64,000 bases of DNA from Cyclobacteriaceae bacterium (GCA_016787755.1 JAEUUA010000004.1:186001-250000), one strand, 5' to 3'. Shown: positions 33,735 through 43,079, numbered from the stretch's first letter. The notes: generated from the letters alone by a model not told the origin. Numbers and translations are program-made.

Positions 33735-34142
33735 ATGAAGAGAATGATTCTGATTGTCCTTTGTTTGTTGCCTGTATTTTTTGTTGAAGCTCAGGAAACT
33801 AAGCCAATATCAGGTCCGGTTATTACCTGGGCTGAAAGTACCTACGATTTTGGTGATATTATGGAAGGAGATAAAGTTAGTCACACCTTCAAGTTTACAA
33901 ACACAGGTAATTCACCACTTGTATTAACAAATGTAGAAGTTACATGCGGATGTACAACTCCTAACGGATGGCCGCGCGATCCTATTGCTCATGGTGCAAC
34001 AGGGGAGTTGACGGTGGCGTTCAATAGCACGGGTAAATCGGGTAAACAACATAAAGTCATCAACATTGTTTCTAACTCAGTGGGTACAACTAATCAGGTA
34101 ATGATTATGGTAAACGTTTTGGCAAAAAAGCAATCCAACTAA
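33735..34142 (+). CDS. DUF1573-family secreted protein
   Basis: A 135-residue protein with a signal peptide (MKRMILIVLCLLPVFFVEAQ). The mature part is the DUF1573 Ig-like domain: ITWAESTYDFGDIMEGDKVSHTFKFTNTG is its typical opening (cited here in short parts: YDFGDI, FKFTNTG), then VEVTCGCTTPNG and FNSTGKSGKQHKVI. Such proteins are common in Bacteroidota envelopes, with unknown function. Its stop shares CTAA with the convergent DUF423 gene. Confidence 0.88.
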   Translation: MKRMILIVLCLLPVFFVEAQETKPISGPVITWAESTYDFGDIMEGDKVSHTFKFTNTGNSPLVLTNVEVTCGCTTPNGWPRDPIAHGATGELTVAFNSTGKSGKQHKVINIVSNSVGTTNQVMIMVNVLAKKQSN

Positions 34143-34519
34143 GATTTCTTAAAAGCAGATATAAATAAAAATCCCCACCCCATGAGAAGGATAACTCCGC
34201 CAATTGGAGTAATGATTGCAAACAATGTGTTGTTCGTTAAGGCCAATAGATACAAACTACCACTGAATAAGAGCGTTCCTATAATCATGCAAATAGCGCT
34301 TGCGGATAACCACTTACAAACAAATCGATCCATCAAAGTACCTATAACCAACAAGGCGAGCGTGTGATAAAAATGGTAGCGTACTGCTAGTTCGTAAGTA
34401 TCGGTTCTATTATTTTCCACGAGCACTTGCTTTAGTGCATGAGCTCCAAAAGCACCAAGCGCAACTGCCATAAAACCTGTGAAGGATGCAAGCAGCAATG
34501 TTTGTCTTGAATTAATCAT
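34139..34519 (-). CDS. DUF423-family membrane protein
   Basis: A 126-residue protein with four predicted membrane helices. MAVALGAFGAHALK near the N-terminus and YHFYHTLALLVIG are signatures of DUF423. The function is unknown. It follows the YggS-type gene by 2 bases, so the two are probably cotranscribed. Confidence 0.9.
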   Translation of the reverse strand: MINSRQTLLLASFTGFMAVALGAFGAHALKQVLVENNRTDTYELAVRYHFYHTLALLVIGTLMDRFVCKWLSASAICMIIGTLLFSGSLYLLALTNNTLFAIITPIGGVILLMGWGFLFISAFKKS

Positions 34520-34521
34520 CT

Positions 34522-35196
34522 TTAATTGTAATTTCTGGCTCCAAATATTGCGGTACCTACGCGCACAATGGTACTTCCTTCTTCGATAGCAATTTTATAA
34601 TCAGCACTCATTCCGATAGAAAGTTCTTTCATTTCAACGTTTGTGGGTAATTTTTGAGTCTTTAATTTTTGGAAGAGTTGATTTATCAACGAAAATTCAT
34701 TTCTGATTTGTTCTTGATTCTCAGTAAAGGTGGCCATACCCATTAAGCCTTTAATCTCAACATGCGAAAAATTATTAAGTTCCTGGGAGTTCATTAATTC
34801 TTTTACCTCCTTAAGGTCAAACCCAAATTTGGTTTCTTCTTTAGCAATATGTACTTGAAGCAGGCATGAAATTTTTCGATTTACTTTTTTGCCCTGTTTG
34901 TCAACTTCTTCCAATAGCTTAATTGAATCAATCGAATGGATGAGCGCTACAAAAGGAGCGATGTATTTAACTTTATTGGTTTGGAGATGGCCAATCATAT
35001 GCCATTCAATATCCTTCGGGAGGGCTTTATATTTTAATGCGAGCTCTTGCGCTTTGTTTTCTCCAAAAATACGCTGTCCGGCATCATAGGCCTCTTGCAG
35101 ACGTTCAATGGGCTGTGTTTTACTAACCGCTACTAGTTTATAGGAAAAGGCACTCAACTCCTCTTTAATCGCTTTTATATTATTTTTAATCACCAT
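34522..35196 (-). CDS. YggS-type pyridoxal 5'-phosphate homeostasis protein
   Basis: A 224-residue fold-III PLP protein. The PLP lysine is in KLVAVSKTQPIERLQ, and GQRIFGENKAQEL, WHMIGHLQTNKVK and LSIGMSADYKIAIEEGST are conserved family blocks. These proteins bind and buffer PLP without known enzymatic activity. The length is normal. It lies divergently from the GH3-like gene. Confidence 0.93.
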   Translation of the reverse strand: MVIKNNIKAIKEELSAFSYKLVAVSKTQPIERLQEAYDAGQRIFGENKAQELALKYKALPKDIEWHMIGHLQTNKVKYIAPFVALIHSIDSIKLLEEVDKQGKKVNRKISCLLQVHIAKEETKFGFDLKEVKELMNSQELNNFSHVEIKGLMGMATFTENQEQIRNEFSLINQLFQKLKTQKLPTNVEMKELSIGMSADYKIAIEEGSTIVRVGTAIFGARNYN

Positions 35197-35245
35197 TTAA
35201 TAATTTCACCCGTTCTATATCTTATTTTTCCACTTCAACAAAGTT

Positions 35246-36781
35246 ATGGCCATACTTGGAACCTTACTAAAAAAGGGAATTAAACTTCGGGAAAACCTTG
35301 AGCAGGAATATACAGCGCCTATCGAATTACAAAAGAAAGAGCTAAAAGAGTTGATGATTACCGCCAGTCAGACGGAATTTGGTAAATACTTCAACTTCCC
35401 CGACATACTTAATCACTTTCGAAAAGGCAATACGGATTTTTATCAAGCATTTAAAGGAAGCATCCCGATTCATGACTACAATAAAATTTATAAAGACTGG
35501 TGGCATCTGTCGATTAAAGGGGCAAAAAATATTTGCTGGCCGGGGCGTATAAAATACTTTGCGTTAAGTTCAGGAACATCTGAGGCGGCCTCCAAGCACA
35601 TTCCCGTGACAAAGGAAATGACAAAGGCCATACAAAAGACAAGCGTTCGTCAAATTCTTAGCTTATCAAAATATGATTTGCCACCTGAAGTATTTGAGGC
35701 GGGTATTTTGATGATTGGTGGCAGCACTCACTTAAACAAAAAGGGTAGTTTTTTTGAGGGTGACCTTAGCGGGATTCAGGCGGCTCGGTTGCCTTTTTGG
35801 TTTCAGCACTTTTATAAGCCCGGAAAAAAAATAGCGTCCACCCGCGATTGGGATTCAAAACTGAATGAAATAGTTCGCAAAGCGAAGGATTGGGATATTG
35901 GAATAGTGGTAGGTGTGCCCGCCTGGATTCAAATCTTACTTGCAAAAATTGTTGAATTTCATAAGGTGGAACACATCCATGAGATTTGGCCTAATCTTCT
36001 GATTTATGTTCATGGTGGTGTGTCGATGGATCCCTATCGAAAAGGGTTTGAAAAGCTATTGGGAAGACCCATCTATTACATTGAAACTTACCTGGCTTCT
36101 GAAGGCTTTATCGCCTATCAGGCATTGCCTAAACGTAAATCAATGAGACTTGTACTCAACAATGGAATCTTCTATGAGTTTATTCCTTTTGAGGAAAAGA
36201 ATTTTACCTCCGCTGGCGAAATAAAAGCTGATGCGGAGACTTTGCTGATCAGCGAAGTAGAAGAAGGCAAGGAATATGCTATCCTTTTATCTACTTGCGC
36301 AGGCGCATGGCGATATTTAATTGGTGATGTAATTAAATTTGTCTCCATTGAAGAATTGGAAATTGTGATCACTGGTCGAACCAAGCATTTTCTAAGTCTA
36401 TGTGGTGAGCACTTGTCTGTTGATAATATGAACAAGGCAATAGAATTGGTCTCCGATGAAATGAACATCACTATTCCTGAGTTCACAGTGGCAGGTATTC
36501 CATATAGGTCATTGTTTGCTCATCAGTGGTATATTGGAACGGATGATAAGAACGTGGATGCAGCTAAACTAAAGGAGCGAATTGATTTTCATTTGAAGGC
36601 ACTTAATGATGACTATGCAGTGGAGCGAAGCGCAGCGTTGAAGGAAGTGCTGGTAGATGTATTGCCGCTTCATAAGTTTTATGATTGGATGGAGCATAAG
36701 GGGAAAGTAGGTGGGCAAAATAAATTTCCAAGGGTGATGAAGAGCACTCAGTTAGATGAGTGGATAAAGTTTATTGCGTAA
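35246..36781 (+). CDS. GH3-like acyl-adenylate-forming family protein
   Basis: A 511-residue protein of the GH3 family (annotated as GH3 auxin-responsive promoter family in bacteria). The ATP/AMP-binding loop is KYFALSSGTSEAASKHIP. Later blocks include YIETYLASEGFIAYQA and LSTCAGAWRYLIGDVIKF, typical of GH3. Plant members conjugate amino acids to acyl hormones; bacterial substrates are unknown. It ends 2 bases before the LysE gene. Confidence 0.9.
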   Translation: MAILGTLLKKGIKLRENLEQEYTAPIELQKKELKELMITASQTEFGKYFNFPDILNHFRKGNTDFYQAFKGSIPIHDYNKIYKDWWHLSIKGAKNICWPGRIKYFALSSGTSEAASKHIPVTKEMTKAIQKTSVRQILSLSKYDLPPEVFEAGILMIGGSTHLNKKGSFFEGDLSGIQAARLPFWFQHFYKPGKKIASTRDWDSKLNEIVRKAKDWDIGIVVGVPAWIQILLAKIVEFHKVEHIHEIWPNLLIYVHGGVSMDPYRKGFEKLLGRPIYYIETYLASEGFIAYQALPKRKSMRLVLNNGIFYEFIPFEEKNFTSAGEIKADAETLLISEVEEGKEYAILLSTCAGAWRYLIGDVIKFVSIEELEIVITGRTKHFLSLCGEHLSVDNMNKAIELVSDEMNITIPEFTVAGIPYRSLFAHQWYIGTDDKNVDAAKLKERIDFHLKALNDDYAVERSAALKEVLVDVLPLHKFYDWMEHKGKVGGQNKFPRVMKSTQLDEWIKFIA

Positions 36782-36783
36782 GC

Positions 36784-37407
36784 ATGGAGATTATTTTCAA
36801 TGGCATTAAACTCGGTATTGTTTTAGCATTCTTAATTGGGCCTGTTTTTTTTACCATCATTCAAACGAGTGTAGAGCGGGGTTTTTGGAATGGTGTATTA
36901 GTTTCGTTAGGGGTTTCTCTAAGTGATATTCTCTATGTTACCATTTGTTACTTTGGAGTAATCCAGTTTATCAATGATCCTAACTTTCGTGAAAGTCTCG
37001 CATATGTGGGCGGAGGTATACTTGGTCTGTTTGGGCTCTATCATTTATTTATTAAAAGCCGGAGAAACATTCGAGTAGCCGTGGCTGCGGCCGAAGGAAG
37101 AAAGATGTATCGCTATTTTGTTAAGGGTTTTATTATTAACGGACTCAGTCCCATGGTGCTTATTTTTTGGATTGGAACGATCAGTGTAGCCTCCCTTGAT
37201 TTTGGATACTCACATGGCTATGAGTTTTTTATTTTTTTTAGTATTGTGTTGATTACTGTATTGGCTACCGATATTCTTAAAGCTTATCTGGCTGATAAGT
37301 TGAGGAGGTTGGTAACAAGAAGACTCATGATGATTATGAATGTGATTGTAGGCATCTGCCTGATCATCTTTGGTGCACGATTAATTTTTCTGGCGGGTAC
37401 TTTCTGA
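36784..37407 (+). CDS. LysE-family amino acid exporter
   Basis: A 207-residue membrane protein with about six helices. MEIIFNGIKLGIVLAFLIGP is the LysE/RhtB-type opening (GPVFF motif), followed by ERGFWNGVLVSLGVSLSDI. I start at the ATG at 36784, just after the GH3 stop. Its pairing with a GH3-like ligase raises the possibility of export of an amino acid or conjugate, which is inference only. Confidence 0.88.
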   Translation: MEIIFNGIKLGIVLAFLIGPVFFTIIQTSVERGFWNGVLVSLGVSLSDILYVTICYFGVIQFINDPNFRESLAYVGGGILGLFGLYHLFIKSRRNIRVAVAAAEGRKMYRYFVKGFIINGLSPMVLIFWIGTISVASLDFGYSHGYEFFIFFSIVLITVLATDILKAYLADKLRRLVTRRLMMIMNVIVGICLIIFGARLIFLAGTF

Positions 37408-37418
37408 TTGAAAATAAA

Positions 37419-38462
37419 TCAATCCTGCAGCACATTCGATAAAAAAGTTGACTTGAGCAGTACCCATATCAGGAAGAACACCACAGCCCATTGGAGGTAA
37501 ATGTAATAGTAGTCGGCTGTATCTTTAAAACGCGTTTCTTTTATTTCGGCTTTTTCATATTGATCAATGCGATCGAATACACTTTTAAGCGCTGCGTTAT
37601 CCGTTACCCTGAAAAACTCTCCACCCCCAATTTGAGCAATCTTACGCATGGTGGTTTCGTCAATCGTATTTTCAACCATATTAGGTCTGCCAAAATAATC
37701 CTTTCCAAAAGGCACCATACCTTCTTTCCCCACAATAATCGTGTAGGTTTTAATTTCATAAGCCGCTGCTAACTCTGCGGATGTAATGGGATCAATGTTC
37801 CCTGCAGTATTATCCCCGTCACTTAACAGAATACACACTTTTGATTTTGACTCCGATTCGCGCATGCGGTTAGTTACCACAGCCAATGCAGAACCAATGG
37901 CAGTGCCACGCGATTCAATCATTTCGAAACTAATATCATTCAAATATGCGTTAAGTAAATCATAATCTGTAGTTAATGGAGCCAGTGAAAACGCATCGCC
38001 TGAAAAAACCACAATTCCAATTCTATCCTGGAGTCTTCCCTTTATAAAGTCACGCGCCACATCTTTTGCAGCTTCTAACCGATTGGGTTTAAAATCTTCA
38101 ATCTGCATGGACTGCGAAATATCGATCGCTAGCATAATGTCAATTCCTTCCGTCCATTGCTCAACTTTTTCATTAGTTTTTTGTGGTCGAGCAAGGGCAG
38201 TTAATATGAGAATGAGTACGAGAGCCAATATAAATTCAGGAAGGAAACGAATCCAGGTAAGGGGAGAAGAGGTGAGATCACTTTTAACAAGTGCTACCGG
38301 AAGTTTTTGATTGAAGTAGTGGCGCAATGCCCAGCGACTAATAAATATAAGCGGAACAAGAAGTATGGCCCAAATAAATAGAACATTTTCCCAGGTAAAC
38401 CCCTGCAGCGTGGATGGATAAAACCAGTCTATCGAATACCAAGGATCAAGTATCTCATCCAT
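37419..38462 (-). CDS. BatA-like von Willebrand factor A membrane protein
   Basis: A 347-residue protein. Two N-terminal membrane segments (about 24-42 and 73-91) precede a VWA domain with the MIDAS motif D114-I-S-Q-S118, a Thr in SRGTAIGSAL and the aspartate in LLSDGDNT (202-209). A third membrane segment lies at about 320-337. This is the BatA layout. Bat proteins are tied to aerotolerance and envelope stress in Bacteroidota, with no defined biochemistry. It overlaps the upstream gene by 8 bases. Confidence 0.9.
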   Translation of the reverse strand: MDEILDPWYSIDWFYPSTLQGFTWENVLFIWAILLVPLIFISRWALRHYFNQKLPVALVKSDLTSSPLTWIRFLPEFILALVLILILTALARPQKTNEKVEQWTEGIDIMLAIDISQSMQIEDFKPNRLEAAKDVARDFIKGRLQDRIGIVVFSGDAFSLAPLTTDYDLLNAYLNDISFEMIESRGTAIGSALAVVTNRMRESESKSKVCILLSDGDNTAGNIDPITSAELAAAYEIKTYTIIVGKEGMVPFGKDYFGRPNMVENTIDETTMRKIAQIGGGEFFRVTDNAALKSVFDRIDQYEKAEIKETRFKDTADYYYIYLQWAVVFFLIWVLLKSTFLSNVLQD

Positions 38463-39354
38463 GCTTTACTTCCTCCACCTTTTGGTTGAATTGATTTTTT
38501 GTAAACTCCTTCAATTGATCAAAAGAATCAAATGTTTCAGGGGCTAATCGTCCGTAAATCATTCTATCTACGGAACGAAGCGGTTGACCCAGTTCACTGC
38601 TTTCTTGCTCTCTGATTTCACGCGTGGTAAATTTTGTATAAGGTCGGGAAGAAAGTTCTTCCATGTATTTTTTCCAAATCGTAATGGATGATTCAGCAAC
38701 TTCTGGAGAAAAGCCTGCTTTCAGTTTTTCAATAGCCTCATCGAATCTGCTTAAAAATGACTCGTGACTTCTTACCAGTTTCTTGAGTGTAAAATATTTC
38801 CTTATTCGTTTTCCAAATAGTATCCAGCATGCAATCACAATCAGAAGAAGAATGGCACCAATAATTAATAAAAATGGGTAGTTAAGAAGCCAGCTCACAG
38901 GATTATAGGCTGTATTCGTTTTTAGTGGAAGTTGATTAATCGCTAGTGAATCGGGGAGAGTACCCACGAGCTCTTTAAAGAATACAGTATCTGCTTCGGT
39001 TAGGTAGGTTAGAGAATCTTTCTTCTGGAGCTGAAAAACCGGGAGTGCCAGAACTTGAATTTTATCTATTTCATAGGTAGCGAGTGTGTAAATCACGCTA
39101 TCATAACTAACACCACTCGTAGTTTTTGTTTGGAAGTATCTCTTATTCTGAAACTCGAATGGTGCAAATGAATAGGTTGAATCTGGGAATAGGACCTGAT
39201 AAGTTTGAGGGTATGTAGCAGTGAGATAAAATTTTAATGGCTCACCAAGTTTAACCGTATCTACGTCAAAGTAACCCCGGACTTTCACTTCCTGCGAAAA
39301 GCTCAAGTTTGTGATTAACGATAGTAACAATGATAGTTGAAACGCCTTAAACAC
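38455..39354 (-). CDS. BatD-like/DUF4381-like secreted membrane protein
   Basis: A 299-residue protein with a signal peptide (MFKAFQLSLLLSLITNLSFS), a beta-rich extracytoplasmic domain to about residue 150, one membrane helix (about 158-178, FLLIIGAILLLIVIACWIL) and a charged cytoplasmic tail with a helical domain (IWKKYMEELSSRPYTKFTTREI). This arrangement is typical of the unnamed gene between DUF58 and BatA in such clusters. It overlaps both neighbours by 8 bases. Confidence 0.78.
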   Translation of the reverse strand: MFKAFQLSLLLSLITNLSFSQEVKVRGYFDVDTVKLGEPLKFYLTATYPQTYQVLFPDSTYSFAPFEFQNKRYFQTKTTSGVSYDSVIYTLATYEIDKIQVLALPVFQLQKKDSLTYLTEADTVFFKELVGTLPDSLAINQLPLKTNTAYNPVSWLLNYPFLLIIGAILLLIVIACWILFGKRIRKYFTLKKLVRSHESFLSRFDEAIEKLKAGFSPEVAESSITIWKKYMEELSSRPYTKFTTREIREQESSELGQPLRSVDRMIYGRLAPETFDSFDQLKEFTKNQFNQKVEEVKHG

Positions 39355-40249
39355 TTTTAACTGTTTTATTTCTCACTTTAAATAATTTTAACAGTTTAGG
39401 AACAAAATTCTCATCTGTGGAAACGCTTAAAAAATTGATTTGGTGTTTTTTGCTGAAGTTGACTATCTCTTGCTGCCGTTCAAAGTGATGCGTTGTCATT
39501 TTATCTCTAAAATCTCCAAAGGAAGAATTGACCCACAGTGTTTTTTTTGACTCCTTATCGAGAATAGGAATGATGCCTAACTTGGGTAGCTGCGTTTCTC
39601 GCTTATCGCTCACCTGAATCAAAACCAGATCGTGTTTTTTTGCCAATGATTTTAAATGATGGTGATATCCTTCATCAATAAAATCTGAAATCATAACAAT
39701 AACGCTCCTTCGCCTAATGGAATTTAACGCAAATGTAATTGCTTTATTGAGATTGGTCTTAGTGGATTTTGGCTCCAACTTGCTAAGGTTGGAAATTATT
39801 TCATAGGCTTGCGCCATGCCTTTTTTAGGTTTGATGAATTTTTCACGCTCATCGGAATAACAAATCAATCCTACCTGGCTGGACTCTTTCGTTCCGGATA
39901 AGGCAAGCACCCCACAAATTTCTTTAGCAATGTCGAACTTGGTTTGGCCGGGAGTCCCAATATATTGCGAAGCGCTTACATCCAAAATGAAGTAAATGGT
40001 CTGTTCTTTTTCTTCCCGAAAGGTTTTAACAAAAGTACCATGCCCTTTTGCCGAAACATTCCAATCAATCGTTCTGATGTCGTCACCATATTGATAAGGG
40101 CGAACGTCATCAAACTCTAAGCCAGTGCCTTTAAAAATAGAGTGGAAATCACCCTGCATCTGGCTATTGATGGCCTTTCTAATCTGTATTTCGTATTTCC
40201 TTAGCTTTTTAAGCAGCTCTTTCACTCTGGCACTTTTTTGGAGGCTCAA
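39347..40249 (-). CDS. DUF58-domain protein
   Basis: A 300-residue cytoplasmic protein. The DUF58 signature is visible as DVRPYQYGDDIRTIDWNVSAK (residues about 48-68), in the form GDDIRTIDWN, followed by a VWA-like fold (IYFILDVSASQYIG and VIVMISDFIDEG). It is normally encoded directly after a MoxR-type AAA ATPase. Here the upstream neighbour is a divergent lipoprotein gene, so the MoxR partner is not adjacent. Confidence 0.92.
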   Translation of the reverse strand: MSLQKSARVKELLKKLRKYEIQIRKAINSQMQGDFHSIFKGTGLEFDDVRPYQYGDDIRTIDWNVSAKGHGTFVKTFREEKEQTIYFILDVSASQYIGTPGQTKFDIAKEICGVLALSGTKESSQVGLICYSDEREKFIKPKKGMAQAYEIISNLSKLEPKSTKTNLNKAITFALNSIRRRSVIVMISDFIDEGYHHHLKSLAKKHDLVLIQVSDKRETQLPKLGIIPILDKESKKTLWVNSSFGDFRDKMTTHHFERQQEIVNFSKKHQINFLSVSTDENFVPKLLKLFKVRNKTVKSV

Positions 40250-40260
40250 AAATAATAAAT

Positions 40261-40668
40261 ATGACTAATTTCGCAGCCTATATGAGTTACAGACGGCAAC
40301 AGTTTCAAACGATTATAACTCGCTTTGGTTTGATAAGCCTAATAATCGGGGTCTTTAGTGGCTGTTTACAGGAGAAACGACCCCCGGGAGTATTGTCACC
40401 GCAAGAATTGACAAAAGTTATGATGGAACTTTATCTCGCGGAAGCGAGAGCCAATGGTCTGAATATCGTGAGAGACTCCATTGTGAAATATTTTAAACCT
40501 GCTGAGCAAAAGTTACTGGCCCGGGAAGGTGTATCGGATTCTATCATGAGGATAACCTATCAATACTACATAGAGCGGCCTGAGGAATTTGAAAAAATTT
40601 ATGACTCAGTAATTGATTCGCTGAGTTTGCGCGAGCAGAAGGAAAAGAGCAAAACTTCTTCTAATTAG
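40261..40668 (+). CDS. DUF4296-family lipoprotein
   Basis: A 135-residue protein. The hydrophobic signal and lipobox are at ITRFGLISLIIGVFSGC. The ATG at 40282 (MSYRRQQ) gives a shorter n-region than the ATG at 40261 and may be the true start. The mature part, LSPQELTKVMMELYLAEARA followed by SIMRITYQYYIERPEEFEKI, is the DUF4296 pattern. The function is unknown. The gene ends on the edge of mutS2. Confidence 0.85.
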   Translation: MTNFAAYMSYRRQQFQTIITRFGLISLIIGVFSGCLQEKRPPGVLSPQELTKVMMELYLAEARANGLNIVRDSIVKYFKPAEQKLLAREGVSDSIMRITYQYYIERPEEFEKIYDSVIDSLSLREQKEKSKTSSN

Positions 40669-40673
40669 TGCTC

Positions 40674-43034
40674 ATGATATTTCCAACCGAGTTTGAAGAG
40701 AAACTGGGGTTTGATCAAATCCGTGATCGCCTAAAAAATTATTGTCTTAGCCCCTTAGGAATTAAGTTGGTTGATCAGATGAGTTTCTCTGCTGATTTTG
40801 TTACCGTACAATCCCGGCTAAAGCAGAATCTTGAGTTTAAATTAATTCTTGAAAAGGGCGATCAATTTCCGGCCACTCATTATGCTGATCCGGATGAATA
40901 TTTAAAAACCGCGGCCGTTGAAGATAGTTTTCTGGAAGAAGAAGCATTTTATACCATTCTCACTTCGCTACAGACTATTCTTGCGGTGAAGCAGTACCTC
41001 GCCACTAATTTAGAACTTTATCCAGAACTTTATTCGTTAACGCATCAGGTTGTCGTATCTAAAAGTTTACTTCAACAGATCGAATCAAAATTTGATGATA
41101 AGGGTCAGCTTCAGGATAATGCCAGTTCAGAACTCGCAAAAATCAGAAAGCGAATTCGCGAAGAACAACTTCGGGTAAAGCGATTAACCGAACAGGTATT
41201 CCGGCAAGCCGTTGACCAGGGTTGGGTACCCGAAGGCGCCACGGCAACTATTCGTGATGGCCGGTTAGTCATCCCAATCATGACTCAGCACAAGCGGAGA
41301 TTGCCAGGGTTAATAATGGATGAATCAGCCACAGGACAAACAGTTTTTATGGAACCGTTGGATGTGCTGGAAGCTAATAATGAAATTCGGGATTTGATTC
41401 ATGCCGAGCGAAGGGAGATCATTAAAATTTTGCGAGAGCTAACCAATCTTTTGCGAATTCATTTGCATGAACTAACACCCGCTTATCAGTTTTTGGCCAT
41501 AATTGATTTCACTCGAGCCAGGGCTAAATTTTCATTGGATATAGGTGCCGAGTTACCAACTGTAAAACCCACCCCTGATTTAAATTGGTTACATGCCCGG
41601 CATCCGCTGTTGTATTTGAGTTTGAAGGGGAAACGAGAAGTTGTACCACTCACGATTGACTTAACCTCAGCAAGCCCGTTTCTTTTAATATCAGGTCCTA
41701 ATGCAGGCGGCAAATCTGTTTGCTTAAAAACGGTAGGCTTGATTCAATATATGGTACAATGTGGTTTACTGGTGCCTTTGCATGATAAATCCACGGTTGG
41801 GTTGTTCAAAAATATTTTCCTTGACATTGGCGATCAGCAGTCGATTGAAAATGATTTGAGTACGTACAGCTCGCACTTAAAAAATATGGCGTTCTTTCTT
41901 CATCATTCAAATCAGCATACGTTAGTGTTATTGGATGAGTTGGGCGCGGGCACTGATCCAAATTTTGGTGGAGGTATTGCTGAATCTATTCTGGATGGTT
42001 TGGTAAGGAGAAATGCATGGGGTGTTGCTACTACCCATTACTACAACCTGAAATTGTTTGCCAGCAACCACAACTCCATTCGCAATGGAGCCATGCTATT
42101 TGATTCAAAAAAATTAGCCCCCTTATTCCAATTAGAGATTGGTAAACCTGGCAGTTCATTCGCGTTGGAGATTGCCCGTAAAACAGGGTTGCCTTATGAA
42201 ACCATTCAACGGGCAGAGAAAATTATTGGCCAGGAGTTAACAGGGTTAGAATCGTTGATGAAGTCGGTTGCTGAAGAGAAGCAATCCTTGGAGAAACGAC
42301 AGAAGGAAATTAAAGCGCAAGAAGAAAAACTTAGTGAAACGCTGAGCCGATATGAAGTACTGTCTTTTGAACTCACCACTAAAAAGAAAGAAATACTGGA
42401 TAAGGCAAAAACGGAAGCCTCTAATCTATTAAAAGAAACTAATCGGGAGATCGAGAAAACGATTCGACATATCCGCGAAAACAAAGCAGAGAAAAAGGAG
42501 ACAAGAAAAGTTCGGGATGGCTTGCAAGACCTTATACAAAAAGTTAAGCCCAATGTTATTGTATCCGAAACCGATGTAACACTAGAAGTGGGTGATTATG
42601 TTCGGTTGATAGGCCAAGAGGTAAGTGGGAAAGTGCTATCGATTAATGACAAATCAGCACTTGTTCAGTTTGGTGATTTGCGTTCGCAGGTTAAATTAAA
42701 GCAGTTGGTGCGGAGCGACAAGGCAATTGTGCATCCAACATTCGCCAAAGCAAAGTCATTTGGAATCGATGTAATGTCCAAGCAATCAACGTTTGTAAGC
42801 ACCCTGGATATTCGTGGCAAGCGGGTGGAGGAAGTAAATGCGCTTTTAGATCAGTTTGTTGACGATGCGTTGTTGTTGGGGCAAGCCGAATTAAAAATTC
42901 TGCATGGAAAGGGTGAGGGTGTGCTGCGCAAAGTGGTGCGGGAGCGGCTTAAGACAATAAAAGGAGTTGCTTCTTTTGCCGATGAACATGTAGAGCGTGG
43001 GGGTGCCGGAATTACGGTGGTGGTGCTAAAATAA
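40674..43034 (+). CDS. mutS2: Endonuclease MutS2
   Basis: A 786-residue MutS-family ATPase with a C-terminal Smr nuclease domain. Walker A is ISGPNAGGKSVCLKTVG (about residue 340), with DELGAGTDPNFGGG as Walker B and switch region. A long charged coiled coil (about 520-625) follows. The Smr domain starts at STLDIRGKRVEEVNALL with ILHGKGEGVLRK. It lacks the mismatch-recognition domain of MutS. MutS2 acts on branched DNA or on collided ribosomes in some bacteria. I prefer the ATG at 40674 to the GTG at 40668, which overlaps the previous stop codon. Confidence 0.95.
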   Translation: MIFPTEFEEKLGFDQIRDRLKNYCLSPLGIKLVDQMSFSADFVTVQSRLKQNLEFKLILEKGDQFPATHYADPDEYLKTAAVEDSFLEEEAFYTILTSLQTILAVKQYLATNLELYPELYSLTHQVVVSKSLLQQIESKFDDKGQLQDNASSELAKIRKRIREEQLRVKRLTEQVFRQAVDQGWVPEGATATIRDGRLVIPIMTQHKRRLPGLIMDESATGQTVFMEPLDVLEANNEIRDLIHAERREIIKILRELTNLLRIHLHELTPAYQFLAIIDFTRARAKFSLDIGAELPTVKPTPDLNWLHARHPLLYLSLKGKREVVPLTIDLTSASPFLLISGPNAGGKSVCLKTVGLIQYMVQCGLLVPLHDKSTVGLFKNIFLDIGDQQSIENDLSTYSSHLKNMAFFLHHSNQHTLVLLDELGAGTDPNFGGGIAESILDGLVRRNAWGVATTHYYNLKLFASNHNSIRNGAMLFDSKKLAPLFQLEIGKPGSSFALEIARKTGLPYETIQRAEKIIGQELTGLESLMKSVAEEKQSLEKRQKEIKAQEEKLSETLSRYEVLSFELTTKKKEILDKAKTEASNLLKETNREIEKTIRHIRENKAEKKETRKVRDGLQDLIQKVKPNVIVSETDVTLEVGDYVRLIGQEVSGKVLSINDKSALVQFGDLRSQVKLKQLVRSDKAIVHPTFAKAKSFGIDVMSKQSTFVSTLDIRGKRVEEVNALLDQFVDDALLLGQAELKILHGKGEGVLRKVVRERLKTIKGVASFADEHVERGGAGITVVVLK

Positions 43035-43062
43035 AGAAGCCCTGCATGGCGCGGGGCTTCTT
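43034..43062. terminator. Intrinsic terminator after mutS2
   Basis: A perfect 9-bp stem AAGAAGCCC (43034-43042) with GGGCTTCTT (43054-43062) starts at the last base of the mutS2 stop codon. The convergent lipoprotein gene ends at 43080, so it may serve both strands. The following T-tract is weak. Confidence 0.75.
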
Positions 43063-43079
43063 AAAATTGTTGGGTTAGA

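Noticed and set aside
37404-37424. GATTGA / TCAATC inverted repeat between the LysE and BatA-like genes as a terminator
   Set aside because: The stem is only six weak base pairs, spans both stop codons and has no T-tract.
37419-40249. VWA and DUF58 genes as a MoxR-VWA defence or ternary system
   Set aside because: No AAA ATPase, protease or effector is nearby. The protein architectures match Bat-type envelope clusters.
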